This document shows, piece after piece, positions 1-7,676 of a DNA stretch of 16,941 nt. The first letter of the stretch is position 1, and each line of letters opens with the position of its first letter. This DNA comes from an uncultured Gammaproteobacteria bacterium (lineage in GTDB: Bacteria; Pseudomonadota; Gammaproteobacteria; GCA-2729495): NCBI GenBank assembly GCA_947258805.1, contig CAMYJV010000074.1, positions 1-16,941 of the forward strand. The letters are read 5' to 3'. Under the pieces are notes generated by a model. That model saw only the letters and a list, made by a program, of their open reading frames with translations. It had not been told where the DNA came from and did no database searches. A program made the translations under genes and the position numbers.

Positions 1-10
1 GATGCGCGGC

Positions 11-48
11 TCCGGGACCCGGGGCCAGGGATGGCCCCGTGTCCCGGA
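11..48 (+). repeat. Long perfect-loop hairpin, 17-bp stem with GGGA loop
   Basis: The left arm (11-27) and right arm (32-48) are inverted repeats matching at 16 of 17 positions, with one C/T mismatch (19 against 40), around a four-base loop GGGA (28-31). No T-run follows, so it is not a classic intrinsic terminator. It may be the 3' hairpin of a plus-strand gene lying left of the window, or a dispersed intergenic element. The inner part (GGGGCCA-GGGA-TGGCCCC) has the same A-GGGA-T loop as hairpins in the 10627-11047 gap. The structure is seen directly; the role is inference. Confidence 0.7.
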
Positions 49-271
49 CCCCGACGTGAGTGAGCAGCGCAGGGCACCCGAAGGGCAAGCCGGCGTGACG
101 GGCAGACATACCGGCCCGCACGCGATGGAGAGACGACACACCAACACTTGGGGATAGCCCGTCTCCCGGCCCCCGAGCTGGTGGTTTCCCGGGCGTATAG
201 TGAGGTCATCTGGCATCCGCGATGCGGGTGCCGTCGAAAACAGAGTCGGGCGTTCTAATCGGAGAAAAACG
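49..271. other. Non-coding leader upstream of phhB
   Basis: I find no convincing gene in this stretch. A GTG at 200 is in frame with phhB, but it would add 24 residues absent from the family and lacks a ribosome-binding site. A TATAGT hexamer at 196-201 resembles a -10 box, but I see no good -35 partner. The region otherwise holds the hairpin at 212-232, described separately. Confidence 0.5.
212..232 (+). promoter_or_regulatory. Short hairpin in the phhB leader
   Basis: GGCATCCGC (212-220) and GCGGGTGCC (224-232) pair over nine positions, one of them a G-T wobble, around a GAT loop. It lies about 40 bases upstream of the phhB start codon. If the TATAGT at 196-201 is the -10 box, the hairpin would sit almost at the 5' end of the message, where it could affect mRNA stability. 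It could instead be a protein-binding palindrome. The structure is seen; any function is inference. Confidence 0.35.
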
Positions 272-616
272 ATGACTACTTCAGACCAGTTGATTCAAAA
301 GCGTTGCGAGCCTTGCGAGGGTGGCGTGCCGCCGTTGACCTCCAGTGCGGTGCAGGAACTTATGAAGGCCCTGCACGACGACTGGTCCGTCGTGGATGAC
401 GGCAAAGCCATTCAGCGTGACTTCGAATTCGGTGGTTACCACCGGACCATGGGCTTCGTCAACGCGGTGGCTTGGATTGCCGAGTCCGAGGGGCATCACC
501 CGGACCTGGAAGTGCATTACGGTAAAGTGCGTTGCCTGTGGAACACCCACGCAATCGGCGGACTCTCGGAGAACGACTTTATCTGCGCGGCGAAGGTAGA
601 CCGCCTGCTCGACTGA
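272..616 (+). CDS. phhB: Pterin-4a-carbinolamine dehydratase
   Basis: The 114-residue product matches the PCD/DCoH family, which dehydrates 4a-hydroxytetrahydrobiopterin so that the pterin cofactor of phenylalanine hydroxylase can be recycled. The family signature is clear: E73-G-H75-H76-P-D followed by a short strand and N-T-H93, giving the three active-site histidines. Length is normal for the family (about 100-120 residues). The ATG at 272 was chosen because a GGAG ribosome-binding site lies at 261-264, 7 bases upstream, and the protein then starts where relatives do. No phenylalanine hydroxylase gene is visible in the window, so the usual phhA partner is either just outside it or elsewhere. 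The gene converges on the TonB receptor at 640, with 23 bases between the stop codons. Confidence 0.93.
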   Translation: MTTSDQLIQKRCEPCEGGVPPLTSSAVQELMKALHDDWSVVDDGKAIQRDFEFGGYHRTMGFVNAVAWIAESEGHHPDLEVHYGKVRCLWNTHAIGGLSENDFICAAKVDRLLD

Positions 617-634
617 ACAGGCGGCCTGCCCGCC
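601..634. terminator. Possible bidirectional hairpin between convergent genes
   Basis: CCGCCTG (601-607) can pair with CAGGCGG (618-624), spanning the phhB stop codon. Alternatively GGCGG (620-624) can pair with CCGCC (630-634). These overlapping, mutually exclusive stems sit between two convergent stop codons, a natural place for a shared terminator. Neither side has a T-run, so intrinsic termination is uncertain. Confidence 0.3.
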
Positions 635-639
635 GGGGA

Positions 640-3069
640 TCAGAAATTGATCTTAGCGCTTACGCCCCACGTGCGCGGGTAACCCAGAAAGGCAGAGTAA
701 GTGCCCGTCTGAATCGGCGTGTCGACGATGACCTGCGAATAGTTCTTGTCGAACAGGTTTTTTGCCCACAGTTCGACTTCCCAGAAGCCGTCGTCCGCGC
801 CCACACCAATGCTGCCGTTCCAGAGGAAATAGGAGCTTTGCGCCTTCTCCGAGTCAAGGTCAGAGCCGGTGTTGTGGTCATCCATGAAGCGCACATCCAG
901 GTGCGCCTGTGCGAGCAATGAAGTGAAGATAGGCTGCTCAAAGTCGGCCGCGGCGTTGATGATCCACTCCGGTGCATTGGTCAGCTGCTCACCTGACAAT
1001 TCCGCGACGGACGGGTCACCCGGATCGAACAGATCGTCGTCGTACTTGGCATCTAAATAGGCGAATCCGCCCGACAGCGTCAGCTGGTCGGTGACCACGG
1101 CCGACCCGTTGGCTTCGAAACCCACCGTGTCGGCGCCGTCGACATTCGTGACGTTGAAGTTGGTCCCGGTGAAGGTGTTCAGCTGAAAATCGTCATAATC
1201 GGCATAGAACACGGCGACGTCCATGCGTACCCGGTTGTCGAACAGGGCGCCCTTCAGGCCGATCTCCCAGGAATTCACGGTTTCCTTGTCGAACTCGAGG
1301 TCCTTGCCCGACGGTGCCGCTCCTGCCAGGAGTACAGCAAACTGGGACAGGCCGGCACGATCGAGGTTAAAACCGCCGGCTTTGTAGCCGCGGCTGTAGG
1401 ACGCGTAGCCCATCCAGTCGTCGTCGAAGGAGTACTCAAAGACGAAGGTACCCGTTAATTCCTGGTCGCTGCGCTTTTCGGACAACGCAGGTATGGTTCC
1501 CAGGATCGCATTGTTTGGTGTATCCACTATCGGGCTGAACACGGGCAAACACGCGAATTGAAGCAGGAATGCGTTGTTCACGGGGTCGATCGCACCGGCT
1601 CCCAGCAACCCGGCGGTTTGCAGGCAGGCCGGGGCGTTGGAGACCAGCGATGCGTCGAGATCCTTATCCTCTTCCGTGTAGCGCAGGCCGGCGGTGAAAG
1701 CGACCTCATCGGTCACCTGCCACTTGTTGTGGGTGAAAACTGCCCAGCTGTTGGTATCTACGCTGAAGTTATCCTGCTGCGCGCCATCGCCGGCCGAGAA
1801 GCCGGGGGCTGGGATCAGCGTCGTCTCGCCCTGGGACAGGATGATTGCATTGGCATAGGTCTCGTAGTCGCCGCCCACGAGAATGCCGTCCAGCACATCG
1901 AGGTCTTCGTCGACGTAGTAGCCGCCCACCAGGAACTCGAAGTTGCCTATCTCCCACGCGTAACGCAGCTCCTGCGTGAAGGTCTTGAACTCGTTGGTGT
2001 AGCTGCTTTTCTGGCGATACAGGAGATCTGCATCGGTGTAATCGATGTCCTGCGAGCGCTCCGCGTCCCAGTCGCGGTACGAGGAAATCGAGGTCAGCGT
2101 GCCTTCACCGAGGTCCCAGTTGGCCTCCAGGGATACACCCCATTCGTCGACCTCGGAGTCATAACCGCGATCTGAGTTCGCCGTCATGTCCCGGTCGAAC
2201 GGGTCCGGCGGCAGGATGACTGTGCCGATGCCGGGTGGCGGAATCAGTGGCGTCAGGCCGTTGATGACGGCCGCAGTCGGCCCCGCAATCTTGGTGACCG
2301 CCGCGCAGCAGGTCTCGTCGCGCGTGGAGTAGTCGCCGACCAGCCGGAAGTCCAGGTCTTCACCGATGCGCGTCACGAGTTGGCCGCGCACCAGGTAACG
2401 GTCACGATCGTCGTAGTCGTCGCCGCCGGCCTTGTTGTCGGTAAACCCGTCGCGTTGATTCCAGGTGCCGTCCAGGCGAAAACCGGTGTGGCCTTGCACA
2501 ATCGGGCCGGTCACGGCGCCGGTCACGCGGTACTGGTCATCGGAACCGTAGCTGCCTTCCAGGCTGCCACCGAATTCTTCCACGTCGGGTCGCGCGGTGA
2601 AGATCGAGATCGCGCCGGCAGACGCGTTCTTGCCGAACAGCGTGCCCTGCGGTCCGCGCAGCACTTCGACCCGTTCCAGCGGGCCCAGGTCGGTGAGGGC
2701 AACGCTGTTGCGGTTGCGGTAGACGCCGTCCACGAACACCGCCACCGATGATTCCAGGCCGAGGTTATCGCCCGTGGTGCCGATGCCGCGCAGGCGTGCG
2801 GTGGTACCGGCCGTTTCGGACTGGGTGCTGGTCAGCACCAGGCTGGGGGTGAGTTGCTGCAGGTCGCGGATGTCTTCCACGCCGGCCCGGCTCAACTCGT
2901 CGGCGCTGAAAGCAGACACTGCGATTGGCACGTCCGACAGCGACTCTTCGCGCTTGGTGGCGAAGACCACGATTTCTTCCACAACGCGCTGCGCGTGTGC
3001 CGGAGACACCACGAGTGTCAGCGCAACGAAACTCAAGCAGCAGTTACCCAGGGAACGGCAGCGTGTCAT
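640..3069 (-). CDS. TonB-dependent outer-membrane receptor
   Basis: The 809-residue product is a TonB-dependent receptor of the iron-complex/CirA-like type: an outer-membrane barrel that imports a scarce ligand using energy from TonB-ExbB-ExbD. It has a signal peptide (residues 1-26, cleaved after AHA), a TonB-box-like EEIVVFA (31-37), a plug domain with V-D-G-V-Y-R and V-E-V-L-R-G-P-Q-G-T-L-F-G motifs, a long beta-barrel, and a terminal Phe (SAKINF), the usual barrel-assembly signal. A Cys-Cys pair lies at residues 254-255. The ATG at 3069 was chosen because a GGAGG-type ribosome-binding site (about 3078-3083) precedes it by 8 bases and it gives the signal peptide directly; the frame stays open to 3399 but that extension is not signal-like. 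It is divergent from the DUF1838-aldehyde dehydrogenase pair, suggesting shared control. The substrate cannot be read from sequence; many such receptors in oligotrophs take organic ligands rather than siderophores. Confidence 0.92.
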   Translation of the reverse strand: MTRCRSLGNCCLSFVALTLVVSPAHAQRVVEEIVVFATKREESLSDVPIAVSAFSADELSRAGVEDIRDLQQLTPSLVLTSTQSETAGTTARLRGIGTTGDNLGLESSVAVFVDGVYRNRNSVALTDLGPLERVEVLRGPQGTLFGKNASAGAISIFTARPDVEEFGGSLEGSYGSDDQYRVTGAVTGPIVQGHTGFRLDGTWNQRDGFTDNKAGGDDYDDRDRYLVRGQLVTRIGEDLDFRLVGDYSTRDETCCAAVTKIAGPTAAVINGLTPLIPPPGIGTVILPPDPFDRDMTANSDRGYDSEVDEWGVSLEANWDLGEGTLTSISSYRDWDAERSQDIDYTDADLLYRQKSSYTNEFKTFTQELRYAWEIGNFEFLVGGYYVDEDLDVLDGILVGGDYETYANAIILSQGETTLIPAPGFSAGDGAQQDNFSVDTNSWAVFTHNKWQVTDEVAFTAGLRYTEEDKDLDASLVSNAPACLQTAGLLGAGAIDPVNNAFLLQFACLPVFSPIVDTPNNAILGTIPALSEKRSDQELTGTFVFEYSFDDDWMGYASYSRGYKAGGFNLDRAGLSQFAVLLAGAAPSGKDLEFDKETVNSWEIGLKGALFDNRVRMDVAVFYADYDDFQLNTFTGTNFNVTNVDGADTVGFEANGSAVVTDQLTLSGGFAYLDAKYDDDLFDPGDPSVAELSGEQLTNAPEWIINAAADFEQPIFTSLLAQAHLDVRFMDDHNTGSDLDSEKAQSSYFLWNGSIGVGADDGFWEVELWAKNLFDKNYSQVIVDTPIQTGTYSAFLGYPRTWGVSAKINF

Positions 3070-3301
3070 ATCATGATCCTCCCAACCCGAAAACCAACGA
3101 AGCCGTGCGCGACCCACCACAGGTTCAGAACGGCTGATGCAATGCGACAAAACTTTGTGCGACCATGTTGCCTCAACGCGACGCCATGGGGCCCAACCCT
3201 TGTCGGAGGATATCACACGGGGTCCTTGGAATAGCAGCAGTGTGGCATAAAGCCCAACCCGACTAACGACAGGCAGGTTCAGTGAACCGGAGGATATGGC
3301 T
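3070..3301. promoter_or_regulatory. Divergent control region with repeated motifs
   Basis: This 232-base region separates the divergent receptor and DUF1838 genes. It holds three copies of CCCAACCC (3081-3088, 3192-3199, 3253-3260), two of CAGGTTCAG (3120-3128, 3274-3282) and two of CGGAGGATAT (3204-3213, 3288-3297). The second CAGGTTCAG is part of the perfect palindrome GGTTCA-G-TGAACC (3276-3288); the first contains the shorter palindrome GTTC-A-GAAC. Such repeats near both start sites suggest operators for a shared regulator, though part of the repetition may reflect duplication of a ribosome-binding site. I could not identify confident -35/-10 pairs. Confidence 0.5.
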
Positions 3302-4195
3302 ATGTCTCGAAACATCATGCAGTGCGTGACCTGGCTGCCGGCGGCGGTGGCCGCCGTGCTGAGTGTGGTCGCCGGGCAGGCCCTGGCGGCAGATGCCATG
3401 GGCCTCGATGGCCCGGACGAGGCGCTTGCTGCAATGCGGAAGATTCAGTGCTCAACGGCGGATGGCGTTCCTGTCACCTATGGATGGGAAGGCAGCACCT
3501 ACAGCCGGGTCCCGGGCGAGCGGGATCGCCGGCTGTACCGCGTAGAAGGCATGAATATCCGCCAGTGCGGGCCTCTGCCTGCGGAGGAAGGCGGGCCCGG
3601 CTTCAAGATGGTCACGCGGGAAATCCTGCTCTATCTGGACCCGGACACGGGCGAGATACTGCGCGAGTGGGAGAATCCATGGACCGGAGAGACGGTGAAG
3701 GTGATTCACGTTACCAACGACCCGGTGAACCAGCGCCTGTCGCGCGTCGGCCGCGACGGTCGGCCCTTCTCTCTGCCGTTCGTCGTGCAGGGCAACCAGT
3801 GGTGGCTGACCAGCGCCGTGCCGCTTTTCTATACGAACCCGCTGGGCGGTGAGTACCAGAAGTATGTGGGCGGTACGTACCACGCCACGGAGATGTTTAA
3901 TTTCTTTGGCGATGTGGACAAGATGATCGATCCGGACGTCGAGTCGGTCCCCGCCCGGGTGGGCTGGGTGCGGATTTCAAGCTGGCTGCCGTGGATGGAG
4001 ATGGGCGATCGGGCAGGCTTGCTGTACTTCCACACTGCGGGTCGCAAGCTCGACAGCTACGACGACCTGTCAGATCGGATGAAACAGGAAATCGCCACGA
4101 ATTATCCGGAGTACGCCAGCCCGCCGCCGCTGGATGATCAGCGCCGTAACGAAACCAGCTGGACCTTCTTTAAGAAAGTGCTGGACGCTCAGTAG
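3302..4195 (+). CDS. Exported DUF1838 family protein
   Basis: The 297-residue product has an N-terminal signal peptide (residues 1-29, cleavage after ALA) and a mature body resembling DUF1838 (PF08894), a bacterial family of unknown function. Recognisable stretches are the K-I-Q-C-S-T-A-D-G opening near 47-55, VPGERDRRLYRVEGMNIRQC (70-89), the D-P-D-T-G-E-I-L-R-E-W-E-N-P-W-T-G block (113-129) with H-V-T-N-D-P-V-N (136-143), and aromatic-rich motifs such as Q-W-W and E-M-F-N-F-F. A GGAGG at 3289-3293 leaves only 2 bases to the ATG at 3296 but 8 to the ATG at 3302, so 3302 is preferred. The stop codon overlaps the ribosome-binding site of the next gene, so the two are an operon. The family assignment comes from remembered sequence patterns, and no biochemical role is known to me; an envelope role in handling the substrate of the neighbouring receptor is inference. 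Confidence 0.8.
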   Translation: MSRNIMQCVTWLPAAVAAVLSVVAGQALAADAMGLDGPDEALAAMRKIQCSTADGVPVTYGWEGSTYSRVPGERDRRLYRVEGMNIRQCGPLPAEEGGPGFKMVTREILLYLDPDTGEILREWENPWTGETVKVIHVTNDPVNQRLSRVGRDGRPFSLPFVVQGNQWWLTSAVPLFYTNPLGGEYQKYVGGTYHATEMFNFFGDVDKMIDPDVESVPARVGWVRISSWLPWMEMGDRAGLLYFHTAGRKLDSYDDLSDRMKQEIATNYPEYASPPPLDDQRRNETSWTFFKKVLDAQ

Positions 4196-4205
4196 GAATT
4201 CGCCC

Positions 4206-5639
4206 ATGGCTCGTGAGATACCGGTTCGCAATCCCCGCACGGGCGAGGACGACTATACGATTCAGGCGGCCGACGAGGCTGAACTCGCAGCGATGGCGAC
4301 GACCATGCGCGCAGCACAGCCAGCGTGGCAGGCGCTGGGGGCCGAGGGCCGGGGTCGGATCCTCGGCGCCTGGTCCGAAGCGCTGCTCGCTGACAGTGCG
4401 CCTTTGCTGAACGCGCTGTCAGCGGATACCGGGCGCTACCTGATCGCGATGGCGGAACTGTATGGCGTGCCCGGCATGGTGACACGGTGGCAGGAGGCAG
4501 CGCCGCGCCTGCTGGATGAAAGCGGTGAGCGCGAGTCGGCGACACCCGGTGTCGGTGTGCGCGATTCCTTTGCGCCCCTGCCGCTGGTCGGCGTCATCAG
4601 CCCGTGGAATTTTCCGTTGCTGCTGTCCATGATCGACGCCATTCCCGCTCTGGCGGCCGGTTGCGCCGTCATCGTGAAGCCCAGCGAAGTCACGCCGCGC
4701 TTCGCCGCACCGTTGATGGAGACGATTGGCCGCATTCCGGAACTGGCCGCCGTGTTCCGCTTCGTCACGGGCGACGGGGCCACCGGAGCGGCGTTGATCG
4801 AGCAGGCCGATGCCATTGCGTTCACCGGCAGCGTAAAGACCGGTCGCGTCGTGGCCGAAGCCTGCGCCCGACGTTTCATTCCTGCTTTCCTCGAGCTGGG
4901 CGGCAAAGACCCGTGCATCGTGCTGCCGTCGGCCGATCCGGCCGATGCCGCGCGGATTGTGCTGCGCGCGTCCGTGCAGGCAACCGGGCAAGCCTGCCAG
5001 TCTCTCGAGCGCGTCTATGTGCACGACAGTCTCTACGATGCGTTCGTGGCCGCCTTGGCTGCCGGTGCCAAAGCGCTGGACCTGAACTACCCGGACATTC
5101 ACGCTGGACATATCGGGCCCCTGATCTTTGCGCGCCAGGCAGAAACCATCGAAGCACACTTGGCTGACGCGCGCGCGAAGGGTGCCGAAGTGTTGTGTGG
5201 TGGTGAAATCGAAAATCACGATGGCGGCCTGTGGATCAGGCCCACGGTGGTCGTGAACGTTGATCACTCGATGCAACTGATGCGCGACGAAACCTTCGGG
5301 CCCGTGATACCCGTGATGCGGTATACGGATGTGGCCGACGCAATCCGGCTCGCCAACGATTCCGACTACGGCCTGTCGGCCGCGGTGCTCGGTGACGCCG
5401 ACGAAGCGGACCGGGTGGCCCGGCAGCTGAACGCCGGTGCGGTCAGCATCAATGACGGCGCGATGACCACGGAAGTCCACGATGCCACGCACGATGCCTT
5501 CGGCTATTCGGGCATGGGTGTCAGTCGCATGGGGCCGTCGGGCCTCACGCGCTATCTGCGGCGCAAGGCGCTGCTCGTTCGGCACGGTGAGGCCCGCGAC
5601 ATGGGGTCACTGGATGAACGGCTGGCCGTTTCTAGGTAG
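4206..5639 (+). CDS. NAD(P)-dependent aldehyde dehydrogenase family protein
   Basis: The 477-residue product belongs to the aldehyde dehydrogenase superfamily, which oxidises aldehydes to carboxylic acids with NAD(P)+ in the cytoplasm. All catalytic landmarks are present: I-S-P-W-N-F with Asn135, the cofactor-binding V-K-P-S-E-V motif, F-T-G-S-V-K-T-G, the general base Glu230 in L-E-L-G-G-K-D, the nucleophile Cys264 in G-Q-A-C-Q-S, and D-E-T-F-G-P-V near 363-369. Length is close to the family's usual 480-500. The ATG at 4206 has AGGA at 4194-4197, 8 bases upstream and overlapping the DUF1838 stop codon, so translation of the two genes is probably coupled. Superfamily membership is firm but substrate is not. 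The nearby receptor and DUF1838 protein suggest catabolism of an imported compound. The stop codon lies inside a REP-like repeat. Confidence 0.92.
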   Translation: MAREIPVRNPRTGEDDYTIQAADEAELAAMATTMRAAQPAWQALGAEGRGRILGAWSEALLADSAPLLNALSADTGRYLIAMAELYGVPGMVTRWQEAAPRLLDESGERESATPGVGVRDSFAPLPLVGVISPWNFPLLLSMIDAIPALAAGCAVIVKPSEVTPRFAAPLMETIGRIPELAAVFRFVTGDGATGAALIEQADAIAFTGSVKTGRVVAEACARRFIPAFLELGGKDPCIVLPSADPADAARIVLRASVQATGQACQSLERVYVHDSLYDAFVAALAAGAKALDLNYPDIHAGHIGPLIFARQAETIEAHLADARAKGAEVLCGGEIENHDGGLWIRPTVVVNVDHSMQLMRDETFGPVIPVMRYTDVADAIRLANDSDYGLSAAVLGDADEADRVARQLNAGAVSINDGAMTTEVHDATHDAFGYSGMGVSRMGPSGLTRYLRRKALLVRHGEARDMGSLDERLAVSR

Positions 5640-5660
5640 GAGCGGCTTTAGCCGCGATGC
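5636..5660. repeat. REP-like palindrome at a gene end
   Basis: The unit begins GTAGGAGCGGC and ends GCCGCGATGC. GCGGC (5642-5646) pairs with GCCGC (5651-5655) around a TTTA loop. The aldehyde dehydrogenase stop codon TAG (5637-5639) is the second to fourth base of the unit. The repeat fills the 24-base gap between this gene and the convergent acetolactate synthase gene, so it may end transcripts from both sides. A second copy, 19 of 22 bases identical over its core, lies at 11021-11046. Confidence 0.65.
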
Positions 5661-5663
5661 CTT

Positions 5664-7460
5664 TCAGAACATCGACGAGCTGTCAGGTGACTCGTCCTCG
5701 TCGGGGTCGTGGCGATTCGGGATGAAGTCGCCGGTAATCATCTGGTCGTAAGCCAGCCCGGGCCCAACCATCGGATACACGCCGGCATCCTGGTCGATGA
5801 TGACCTCCAGGAATGCGGGGCCGTTGAAGTTGACGAATTCTTCGATCACTCGAGGTACGTCGGCCTTGCGGTCCAGGCGCACGGCGTATTCGAAGCCGTC
5901 GGCCTGGGCGGCCTTTACGAAATCCTTACGGTGCAGAGACTTGTCAGAGCCCGACAGGCGGCCCTTGTAGAACAGCTTCTGCCACTGGCGCACCATGCCG
6001 TCGCCAAAATTGTTCAGCACCACGATCTTCACCGGGAGTCCGTAGGTGGTCACGGTTTCCAGTTCGCCGAGATTCATGCGGATGCTGGCATCACCGTCGA
6101 TGTCTATGACCAGGCGGTCCGGGTGGGCGAACTGCGCGCCGATGGCTGCCGGCAGGCCGAAGCCCATCGTGCCCATGCTGCCGGAACTCAGCCACAGCCG
6201 CGGCTCGCGAAAATCCATGTACTGCGCAGCCCACATCTGGTGCTGGCCGACACCGGTGGAAATAATGGCATCACCCTTGGCGTGCTTGTTGATTTCCTCA
6301 ACCACGTAGTTTGGCTGGATCAGCTCGCTGTCACGGTCGTAATTCAGCGCGTAGCGGCTTTTGTTCTCGGCCAGTTCGGCTCGCCACGCGCTGGTGTCGT
6401 TTCGTACCTTGTGCCTTTCGCCCCAGTTCGTCAGCATGTCCAGGTCGCGGCTGAGCCAGCCCACGTGATACCAGTCGGCGCTGCGCACCTTGCCGACTTC
6501 CGAGGCATCCACGTCCAGGTGCGCAATCTTTCGGGCCTTCGGCGCGAAGTTGTCGGGGTCGGTGGCCACCCGGTCGTCGAAGCGGGCGCCCACCGCAATC
6601 AGCAGGTCGCAGTCGTCGACGGCGTAGTTCGCATAAGCCATCCCGTGCATGCCGAGCATTTGCAGCGACAGTGGGTTGGTAGTGTCGATGGCGCCAATCC
6701 CCATCAGGGTCGTCACCACCGGGACCTGGAAGCGCTCGGCGAAGCGGCGCAGCGCCGGCGCTGCGCTGCCGTTAATAACGCCACCGCCCACGTACAACAA
6801 TGGTCGGCGCGACTCAGCAAGCATCTGGAAGAACGCCTTGGCAGCGCTGGTGCTGATCACATTGTCCGCAACGTCCTGCACACGTTGCCGGTAACTCTTG
6901 ATGGGCAGCAGTCCGGTACCACGGTACTCGCCTATGGCGTTCTGAACATCCTTCGGAATATCGATTACCACGGGGCCGGGCCGTCCGGAGCGGGCAATTT
7001 CAAATGCGGTACGGACGGTGGCTTCCAGGCGCGCCGGGTCGGTAATCAGGAACACATGCTTGGCGACAGAGCCCATGATTGCGGAGACCGGCGCCTCCTG
7101 GAACGCGTCGGTACCAATCACGTGGGTGGGCACCTGGCCGCAAATGACCACGATGGGCACGGAGTCGGCCAGGCAGTCGCGAACCGGGGTTACGGTATTG
7201 GTGGCCCCGGGGCCAGAGGTCACCATGCACACACCCACCTGTCCGGTGGCGCGGGCGTAGCCTGCGGCCATGAAGCCCGCGCCCTGTTCGTTCGCGGGCA
7301 CGATCAGCGGCATCGGCACCTGGTCGGCGGCATCCCGCAGCGCCTCGTTGTGCCGGAACACGGCATCGTAGGTCGGCAGAATGGCCCCGCCGCTGTAGCC
7401 GAAAATCGTGTCCACGCCCTCGTCCGCAAGCACCTGCACCACCATTTCGGCGCCGGTCAT
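5664..7460 (-). CDS. ilvB: Acetolactate synthase (AHAS) large catalytic subunit
   Basis: The 598-residue product is the thiamine-diphosphate enzyme that makes 2-acetolactate or 2-aceto-2-hydroxybutyrate, the first common step of branched-chain amino acid synthesis. Visible landmarks are M-T-G-A-E-M-V-V at the start, catalytic Glu58 in N-E-Q-G-A, T-S-G-P-G-A-T-N (81-88), the flavin-region R-F-D-D-R-V (293-298), and the ThDP motif G-D-A(456-458)...N-N(483-484). About ten residues are inserted before Glu58 relative to Escherichia coli IlvI, and there is an acidic, serine-rich tail. Start choice: the ATG at 7460 has AGGA at 7467-7470, 6 bases upstream, and matches the family start. Longer in-frame ATGs at 7517 and 7550 lack a visible ribosome-binding site but cannot be excluded. 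Unusually, the small subunit gene is divergent rather than downstream. The symbol is generic, as ilvI or ilvG would fit as well. Confidence 0.93.
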   Translation of the reverse strand: MTGAEMVVQVLADEGVDTIFGYSGGAILPTYDAVFRHNEALRDAADQVPMPLIVPANEQGAGFMAAGYARATGQVGVCMVTSGPGATNTVTPVRDCLADSVPIVVICGQVPTHVIGTDAFQEAPVSAIMGSVAKHVFLITDPARLEATVRTAFEIARSGRPGPVVIDIPKDVQNAIGEYRGTGLLPIKSYRQRVQDVADNVISTSAAKAFFQMLAESRRPLLYVGGGVINGSAAPALRRFAERFQVPVVTTLMGIGAIDTTNPLSLQMLGMHGMAYANYAVDDCDLLIAVGARFDDRVATDPDNFAPKARKIAHLDVDASEVGKVRSADWYHVGWLSRDLDMLTNWGERHKVRNDTSAWRAELAENKSRYALNYDRDSELIQPNYVVEEINKHAKGDAIISTGVGQHQMWAAQYMDFREPRLWLSSGSMGTMGFGLPAAIGAQFAHPDRLVIDIDGDASIRMNLGELETVTTYGLPVKIVVLNNFGDGMVRQWQKLFYKGRLSGSDKSLHRKDFVKAAQADGFEYAVRLDRKADVPRVIEEFVNFNGPAFLEVIIDQDAGVYPMVGPGLAYDQMITGDFIPNRHDPDEDESPDSSSMF

Positions 7461-7676
7461 GCGTTTTCCTGCCAGCGGATGAGGCGCGGCAGCGAGGGCC
7501 TCGGATGCGGTTGTCATAGTTGTGGGGCGGCAACGTGGCCGCTTGGACATTTCACAGGCACATATCTACTTCTGAGTTTCGAACAATACCCTGTCCATTG
7601 CAATAGCAAGCGTTGTGAGCGAGCATTGGCGATTCACTGATTGTTAAAGAATTTTTGCCCCCGAAAGTCGTCCGCG
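7461..7676. promoter_or_regulatory. Divergent ilvB / ilvN intergenic region
   Basis: This stretch must carry the control signals for both acetolactate synthase subunits, unless ilvB starts upstream at 7517 or 7550, which would shorten it. It contains a locally AT-rich segment (about 7640-7657), the perfect 8-base palindrome ATTGCAAT (7597-7604) and the overlapping stem TTGC-AATA-GCAA (7598-7609). These could be regulator sites, for example for an Lrp-like protein, but no consensus match is clear. I found no leader peptide rich in branched-chain residues and no attenuator hairpin, so classical ilv attenuation is not supported. No -35/-10 pair could be assigned with confidence. Confidence 0.4.

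Noticed and set aside
1..63. A possible gene end running into the window and stopping at the TGA at 61-63
   Set aside because: Most of the frame lies in the long hairpin at 11-48, and the peptide is Pro/Gly/Arg-rich with no recognisable protein features.
3081..3260. CCCAACCC repeats as a CRISPR-like or iteron array
   Set aside because: The repeats are only 8 bases long, with irregular spacing of 111 and 61 bases, and lie in a divergent promoter region; regulatory motifs are a better explanation.
4419..5585. A 388-codon open frame on the minus strand inside the aldehyde dehydrogenase gene
   Set aside because: The plus-strand gene has all catalytic motifs; the antisense frame has none and starts without a ribosome-binding site.
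5709..7640. A 643-codon open frame on the plus strand opposite the acetolactate synthase gene
   Set aside because: It is antisense to an unmistakable ilvB and its translation is rich in His, Gly, Val and Arg with no family resemblance, as expected for an antisense frame in GC-rich DNA.
7461..7676. A branched-chain amino acid attenuator or leader peptide upstream of either ilv gene
   Set aside because: No short frame rich in Leu, Ile or Val codons and no terminator/antiterminator hairpin pair could be seen on either strand.
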